This document shows, one piece after another, positions 5,933 to 10,403 of a DNA stretch of 10,403 nucleotides; within the stretch, counting starts at the first letter, position 1; each line of letters begins with the position of its first letter. This stretch comes from an uncultured Eubacteriales bacterium (lineage in GTDB: Bacteria > Bacillota > Clostridia > Lachnospirales > Anaerotignaceae): contig CAUHBX010000015.1 of the NCBI GenBank assembly GCA_959604475.1, positions 1 through 10,403 of the forward strand. Direction: 5' to 3'. Below the pieces are notes generated by a model. The model saw nothing but the letters and a program-made list of their open reading frames with translations, searched no databases and was not told the DNA's origin. The position numbers were made by a program, and so were the translations under genes.

Positions 5933-7435
5933 ATGAACAGGAAAGCGGCACTGTTTCTCGCGGCTGTAATGGCGGCTGGGTCTGCTGTAAGTGTTACAGC
6001 GGCGGAAACTTTTGCAGATATAAATGATGTGCCTTGGGGAGGCGCCCAGGCGTACATAAACAGCGTATACCAGAACGGCCTTATGGTCGGAGATGTAAAT
6101 GATAATGGAGAAAGGGTCTTCCGCGCCAGGGACAGCATATCCTATAACGAAACGGTACAGCTTGTATACAGCCTTTCAGGCGAGAAGGCAAGCGATGAGA
6201 CAATAAATAAATGGGCCGAGGACATGAGAAAAAACAATATTCCCAGGTGGGCCTATGACTGCGTAGCCTATGCGCTGGAAAACGGGATTATATCGCGTAC
6301 TAATATATCGTCTTTTATGAACCTTGACGGGACGGCAAGAAACGCCACCAGGGAGGATACGGCATATATTTTCGGTAGATTCCTTGAGAAGAAGGGACAA
6401 AAGGCATCGGCCGGAGCAAAAAGCTTTGCAGATGTAAATAAGATTTCAACCGTCTGCCAGCCCTATGTTAGCCTGCTGTCCAGCCTTGGAATAATTGTCG
6501 GTGATGAAAACAATAATTTTAATCCGAATAATACGGTTAACAGGGCAGAAATGGCTGTAATTGCCACAAAGACCAGCAGTATCCTGAAGGATTTGGAGGA
6601 GGACCCTGTACACAACGATAAGCCGCAGAGTGATTATTCGGGTTATATAAACAACGTAACAGATACATCAATACAGATTTATACCTTCGACGGCAGCAGC
6701 GTAATTCTTGACAGGGCATGGAATTCCCAGTTCTATCTTGACGGCGAGGAAATAAGCACGAGGGGCATTTATTCACTCACCTCAAACGGAATACTTGTAA
6801 AGGCCGATGTATACGTTAACTCCGATGATATTGCAATGGAGATATACTGTACAAGGGCTGAGGTTGAAGGACGCGTGTCGGGCGCAGGAACAAAGCAGGG
6901 TTCTTATAAAAAGGGAAGCAGAAAATATGAGTACGCATTCGATACTGTAACAATTACTTTTACAAGCGGACTGAGCAGGTCATATATTATAGATGACGAC
7001 AGCAGCCTCTATTATGATGACGATGAAATAGATTATGACGAGCTTCTTGAGCTTCTCGGCAAAAAGAAAATTGGCGATGATGAAGAAGATGACGAAAAAA
7101 CAGAAAAGTACCTTCACATTTACGGAGAGGCCGAGGTAGAATACAACGACGAATACTACGTTTATCCCCAGGCCGCAATCAAAGAACTGCATATGTACAG
7201 TATTATGCTTGAAGAGGCTGTTATTTCAAAAATTAACGGTGAAAAGGTAACTGTGCTTGACGATGAGGGCCGCGAGTTTGAATATAAATTTGCGGACAAT
7301 GCCAGATACTATGTTGACGGCAAAAAGAAAAGGCTTACAGATTTTAAAAAGGCTGTAAGGCTTAACTACTCAACGGTTGCTATAAAATATGACAATGACG
7401 GGTATATTACCCATATGTACGCTGAAACGAAATAA
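5933..7435 (+). CDS. Exported SLH-domain protein with tandem beta-type modules
   Basis: This 500-residue protein is predicted to be exported and held to the cell wall. A signal peptide covers residues 1-24 (MNRKAALFLAAVMAAG, then a polar end with cleavage near VTAA). Three SLH-type segments follow, at about 27-83, 102-152 and 165-213. The third is the best match (FADV ... VGDENNNFNPNNTVNRAEMAVI), while the first lacks the TRAE signature. The rest holds three related modules, at about 236-306, 311-421 and 426-500, ending in VKLNY-like and HMYAE strands. The middle one carries a very acidic insert (354-392, rich in D and E). No catalytic domain is recognised, so the role may be structural or in binding. 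Start ATG 5933 follows GGAGG (5921-5925); the GTG at 5927 is too close to it. It is monocistronic and paralogous to the gene at 8603. Confidence 0.92.
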   Translation: MNRKAALFLAAVMAAGSAVSVTAAETFADINDVPWGGAQAYINSVYQNGLMVGDVNDNGERVFRARDSISYNETVQLVYSLSGEKASDETINKWAEDMRKNNIPRWAYDCVAYALENGIISRTNISSFMNLDGTARNATREDTAYIFGRFLEKKGQKASAGAKSFADVNKISTVCQPYVSLLSSLGIIVGDENNNFNPNNTVNRAEMAVIATKTSSILKDLEEDPVHNDKPQSDYSGYINNVTDTSIQIYTFDGSSVILDRAWNSQFYLDGEEISTRGIYSLTSNGILVKADVYVNSDDIAMEIYCTRAEVEGRVSGAGTKQGSYKKGSRKYEYAFDTVTITFTSGLSRSYIIDDDSSLYYDDDEIDYDELLELLGKKKIGDDEEDDEKTEKYLHIYGEAEVEYNDEYYVYPQAAIKELHMYSIMLEEAVISKINGEKVTVLDDEGREFEYKFADNARYYVDGKKKRLTDFKKAVRLNYSTVAIKYDNDGYITHMYAETK

Positions 7436-7440
7436 TTTAA

Positions 7441-7466
7441 AACAGGCTTTAAAAAGCCTGTTTTTT
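7441..7466 (+). terminator. Terminator of the first SLH gene
   Basis: AACAGGCTTT (7441-7450) is complementary to AAAGCCTGTT (7453-7462), giving a strong short hairpin followed by a T run (7461-7466). It begins 6 bp after the stop codon and separates this gene from the deacylase operon. Confidence 0.93.
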
Positions 7467-7479
7467 GTTTGCATAAATA

Positions 7480-7508
7480 TTGAATATCAGACGCGGCTGT
7501 GCTATATT
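7480..7508 (+). promoter_or_regulatory. Candidate distal promoter P1 of the deacylase/SLH operon
   Basis: TTGAAT (7480-7485) and TATATT (7503-7508) are separated by 17 bp and lie just after the upstream terminator. Transcription from about 7515 would give a leader of about 134 nt ahead of the deacylase gene, containing a 13-codon ORF at 7549-7590 with its own AGGAG site. Confidence 0.45.
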
Positions 7509-7594
7509 CAAGAAAGTTTCATACATAAGCTGGTACTTTAGGAGTAAAATGCGAAAACAATCGGTTTATGGCATACTCTTGCAGGTCTGAATAT

Positions 7595-7623
7595 TTGATT
7601 TATATGGCCTGTTATGATACAAT
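7595..7623 (+). promoter_or_regulatory. Candidate proximal promoter P2 of the deacylase/SLH operon
   Basis: TTGATT (7595-7600) and TACAAT (7618-7623) are separated by 17 bp. The start would be near 7630, leaving only about 19 nt of leader that includes the ribosome site. P1 and P2 are both plausible and may both be used. Confidence 0.55.
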
Positions 7624-7648
7624 TATCGCACAAGTGAGGGGAATCTAA

Positions 7649-8590
7649 ATGAAAGCGGTTTACTATATATGCAATAATAAGAACTGGGGGCATGTGGCCT
7701 CTATAGTATGGGAGCTTCTTGAAAGGGAAGGCTGTTTTCAGAAAAAGGCGGACTTTGAATTCGATGGCAGGGAAGTTTATATTTATGAAAAGGACGGACA
7801 CGAATATTATTTCGTTCCCACAGAAATAGCCCTGTGCCTTGACTATGAAAGGTATCTGCCGTATATGAATAAATATTTCTCTGACTTTGATATGTCCGCC
7901 ATGGTAACATGGCATGAGGGCGCAAATTCACCTGAAAGGGTGCTGACGGTCCATTCGCTTGGGGACATGAATTCAGGAACTTTTGACGTTATTGACACAA
8001 AATTTATGCATAATCTTTTGAGAGGCTACAAGCAGGAAAAGGACAAGCTTGGCCTTGAGAATTTTACAGTGGCAACGGAGGCTACACACTGGTCAGGAGC
8101 GCACAGCGACGAAGCTGACCCGACGCTTCTTCTTCAATACAAGGTTCCGATGGTTGATATTGAAGTCGGAAGCGAGGAAGAAAGCTGGACTAACGAGAAG
8201 GCATGCCTTGCGCTTGCAAGGACGCTGACGCATGTATTTGATAATGACGGCAAGAGAATACACAATATACTTTGCGTTGGGGGCGTCCACTTTGACCCCA
8301 ATTACGCCGAAGCTGTTTTTACAGACTGGGGAGACAATGAATGCTTTGGAGTAAGCCATATTATGGCCAACCAATGGCTTGTTTCAGGGCAGTATGAGAA
8401 TGAGGACGGCTTCAAAAGGGCCTGTGACTGCGTTGACGCAATCAGAGGAGGTATTGAGGCTATAGCCTTCCATGACAAGCTTAAGGGCTGTTATAAAGAC
8501 TTAGTAAGAAAGCTTGGAGAATATTATAATGTTCCGGTTCTTAAGCACCAAAGGCTTAGGAAGCCCGAGGAACTGGAATTCAATAAATAA
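7649..8590 (+). CDS. dtdA: D-aminoacyl-tRNA deacylase, archaeal/plant DTD2 type
   Basis: This 313-residue cytoplasmic protein probably hydrolyses D-amino acids from mischarged tRNA, as DTD2 (DtdA, GEK1) does. Family motifs appear in the right order: TWHEG and LTVHSLGD (87-91, 99-106), like SRHSS and TTHVTGN of archaeal members; TEATHWSG (143-150), like EATHHGP; DIEVGSEEESW (170-180), like IEIGSSEEEW; CVGGVHFDPNY (209-219), like GIGGGHYAP; GVSHIMANQWL (234-244), like FGHILPKY; and a C-terminal IEAIAF ... GEYYNVPVLK (269-299). The comparison is from memory of archaeal sequences. The protein is about 40 residues longer than those, partly from an insert after the THW motif. GAGGGG (7636-7641) precedes the ATG by 7 nt. 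The gene lies 12 nt ahead of an SLH gene, so they are probably cotranscribed. Family is fairly sure; activity on D-aminoacyl-tRNA is inferred. Confidence 0.82.
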   Translation: MKAVYYICNNKNWGHVASIVWELLEREGCFQKKADFEFDGREVYIYEKDGHEYYFVPTEIALCLDYERYLPYMNKYFSDFDMSAMVTWHEGANSPERVLTVHSLGDMNSGTFDVIDTKFMHNLLRGYKQEKDKLGLENFTVATEATHWSGAHSDEADPTLLLQYKVPMVDIEVGSEEESWTNEKACLALARTLTHVFDNDGKRIHNILCVGGVHFDPNYAEAVFTDWGDNECFGVSHIMANQWLVSGQYENEDGFKRACDCVDAIRGGIEAIAFHDKLKGCYKDLVRKLGEYYNVPVLKHQRLRKPEELEFNK

Positions 8591-8602
8591 GGAGGAGATT
8601 GG

Positions 8603-10403
8603 ATGAAAAAGATTACAGCATTAATTCTTGCGGCCGTTATGTCAGTGGGCATGGCTGTTAGCGCTAGCGCGGCTAATTTCAGCGATATAAACAATGTTCC
8701 CTGGGAGGGGGCAAAGGAATACATAAACAGTGTTGCAGACTTGGGCCTTATGGTGGGGGACACTGACAGTGCGGGAAATAAGACTTTCCGCGCAAAGGAC
8801 AGGATTACATACTGTGAGGCAATGCAGCTTGCCTACAGCGTGCTTAAAGGAACAGACAGCCTTAAAACGAGCACTGACGCCTCTGCAAAATGGAAGGGCG
8901 CCATGCAGGCTGCCAACATTCCCGAATGGGCGTATACATCTGTCGCCTATGGGCTTGAAAGCGGAGTTGTAAGCGAAAACGATGTTAAAATATTTATGAA
9001 GGGCGCCGGAATAAACAGGGACGCTACGCGTGAGAATGTAGCGGTTATATTCGGAAAGGCATTAAGCCATATATCGGATGTGAATACATCTGCGTCGCTA
9101 ACTTTTAAGGATAAAGATGAAATTACTGCAAGCAGTGTGCCTTACATAGACCTTTTGGCAAGGCTTGAGATACTTGTGGGTGATGACAGCGGAAACTTCA
9201 ACCCCAAAAACTACATCAACAGGGCTGAAATGGCTGTTATAGCATCAAAATCATACAATAAAATAAACGAGCTTAAAAAGACTGAAGCCCCGCAGACTGT
9301 CGGAAGCTTTACCGGAAAAATAATCCTTACGGACAATGGGAATGACCAGCAGACAATAGCGGTAAGCGAGGCAGGAACAGGAAAAACATCGACATTTACG
9401 ATTAATGCCTCAACTCCTGTAATAAACACCGACGGAGAGGTTAAAAGCTACAAGGATATAAGCCTTGGGGATACGGTTACGGTGACAACATCAAGCGGAG
9501 TTGTTGTATCTGTTATAATTAAAGACGATGTGGAGGATTTGGAGGAAGAGGATACTAAAAAGGGAAATTCCCTTGAAGGCTACCTCAATAACATAACATC
9601 AAAGGTAATTACTTTTGATACCGAGGACGGAAAGCAGTCAAGATATGAGTTTGCGTCCAATCCGAGAATTACGCTTAACGGAAGCGTTGTTTCCAAGGAC
9701 GACCTTTATGAATATGTAACGGACAGAAACGTGCTTTATGTTGAGGTTAAGCTTGACTCTGCAGGTGACGTGGAGTCCCTCAGCGCTAAATTCTGCGATG
9801 TTGAGGGCGAGCTGACAAACGTAAAGGACAGCGCAGTATATGTTAAATATGAGTACGCAAAGAACAACAGTAAAAATGTCAAGGTGGAGCTGGCAAGCAA
9901 CAGCGAGATTTATCTGGACGGAACAAAAATAAGCGAATCCAAGGCAGAGAGCCTTTTTGATGAAAAGGACGGCGGACTGTTTGCAAAGGTTAAGGTAAAT
10001 AACCTTAATAAGGCAACAAAGGTTGAAATTTTCCACGATACATATAACAACGGTGAGCTTATAAGCATCAGCTCGTCGTCAATTGAGGTAAAATCCAATT
10101 TCGGAAGAACTGCTGAGTACGATTTGGACGACGACGCTGTGCTGACATTAAACGGCTCGGAGGCTAAATATAAGGATATTAAAAACGCCCTTAAATCATC
10201 GGATGTGCTTGTTACACTGGAATTTAACAGTAAGGATTTAGTCATAAGGGCAGACGCGCAGGCTAAGAAGGCAAAGGGAATAGTAAAGGCTGCCGAAAGC
10301 AAAAAGCTGGCAATACTTGATGCCGATGAAAACAGAATGTCGCTTCCGGTTGACAGAAATATCGAGTGTACCTTTAACGACGAAGAGGTTACATACTCAC
10401 AGT
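8603..10403 (+). CDS. Exported SLH-domain protein with tandem beta-type modules, 3' end outside the window
   Basis: The reading frame stays open for 600 codons to the window edge, so the protein is incomplete here. A signal peptide covers residues 1-23 (MKKITALILAAVMSVG, cleavage near SASA). Three SLH-type segments lie at about 25-83, 103-155 and 168-215. The third has the usual signature (VGDDSGNFNP ... NRAEMAVIA); the first lacks it. Beyond an extended linker and an acidic stretch (308-317) come repeated modules of one type, at about 233-306, 325-397, 400-478, 483-552 and from 557 on. Each is a run of alternating beta-like strands around an xLNG or YLDG turn. These match the modules of the SLH protein at 5933. 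It starts 12 nt after the deacylase stop, with GGAGGAG (8591-8597) as ribosome site. It is predicted to be cell-wall attached, with no enzymatic motif visible so far. Confidence 0.93.
   Translation, partial: MKKITALILAAVMSVGMAVSASAANFSDINNVPWEGAKEYINSVADLGLMVGDTDSAGNKTFRAKDRITYCEAMQLAYSVLKGTDSLKTSTDASAKWKGAMQAANIPEWAYTSVAYGLESGVVSENDVKIFMKGAGINRDATRENVAVIFGKALSHISDVNTSASLTFKDKDEITASSVPYIDLLARLEILVGDDSGNFNPKNYINRAEMAVIASKSYNKINELKKTEAPQTVGSFTGKIILTDNGNDQQTIAVSEAGTGKTSTFTINASTPVINTDGEVKSYKDISLGDTVTVTTSSGVVVSVIIKDDVEDLEEEDTKKGNSLEGYLNNITSKVITFDTEDGKQSRYEFASNPRITLNGSVVSKDDLYEYVTDRNVLYVEVKLDSAGDVESLSAKFCDVEGELTNVKDSAVYVKYEYAKNNSKNVKVELASNSEIYLDGTKISESKAESLFDEKDGGLFAKVKVNNLNKATKVEIFHDTYNNGELISISSSSIEVKSNFGRTAEYDLDDDAVLTLNGSEAKYKDIKNALKSSDVLVTLEFNSKDLVIRADAQAKKAKGIVKAAESKKLAILDADENRMSLPVDRNIECTFNDEEVTYSQ

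Noticed and set aside
6980..7192. Hydrophobic minus-strand ORF inside the first SLH gene
   Set aside because: It is the reverse complement of the Asp/Glu-rich coding stretch, whose GAY and GAR codons read as Val, Ile, Leu and Phe on the other strand.
8888..8972. Possible frame problem or pseudogene in the second SLH gene
   Set aside because: Reading from ATG 8603 codon by codon, the frame stays open to the window end and aligns with the paralogue throughout the SLH segments, so the gene is intact as far as it can be seen.
9638..10302. Overlapping minus-strand ORFs of about 130 codons in the last gene
   Set aside because: They are antisense to a 600-codon open frame with signal peptide and SLH segments, and no ribosome site or domain supports them.
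1..10403. CRISPR array, insertion sequence, integrase or prophage signs
   Set aside because: There are no regularly spaced direct repeats, transposase motifs or paired terminal repeats; the genes look like stable chromosomal genes.

Overview
The window looks like a chromosomal segment of a low-to-moderate GC Gram-positive anaerobe, most likely a member of the Clostridia. The evidence is a T-box riboswitch in front of ileS, strong GGAGG ribosome binding sites, consensus sigma-A promoters, U-tract terminators, and SLH-domain surface proteins with short lysine-led signal peptides. I cannot name a species. I see no insertion sequence, integrase, tRNA, CRISPR array or phage gene.

Layout. (1) 1-3701: an isoleucine T-box leader (specifier AUC), then a roughly 200-nt structured untranslated stretch, then ileS, a type-2 (archaeal/eukaryotic-like) isoleucyl-tRNA synthetase, closed by a terminator that probably works in both directions. 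(2) 3704-5030, minus strand: a two-gene operon of a TetR-family repressor followed by a small multi-pass membrane protein of unknown function. Its near-consensus promoter is flanked by two copies of the same operator palindrome. (3) 5030-5717, minus strand: a GNAT acetyltransferase with its own promoter and terminator. (4) 5867-7466: an SLH-domain exported protein, monocistronic with its own terminator. (5) 7480-10403: a probable operon of a D-aminoacyl-tRNA deacylase of the archaeal/plant DTD2 type and a second SLH-domain protein, paralogous to the first and running off the window end.

How the genes relate. The ileS unit is controlled by the charging state of tRNA-Ile. The TetR unit looks like a self-regulated response module whose only visible output is the membrane protein. 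The two SLH proteins share signal peptide, three SLH-type segments and a tandem module of about 70-80 residues that I do not recognise as a named domain. The most surprising gene is the DTD2-like deacylase: the family is classically described from archaea and plants, yet here it sits in a bacterial operon 12 nt ahead of a surface-protein gene. I found no single dramatic unknown system. The best leads are the DTD2-like gene and its altered motif, the shared SLH-protein module, and the unnamed membrane protein under TetR control.
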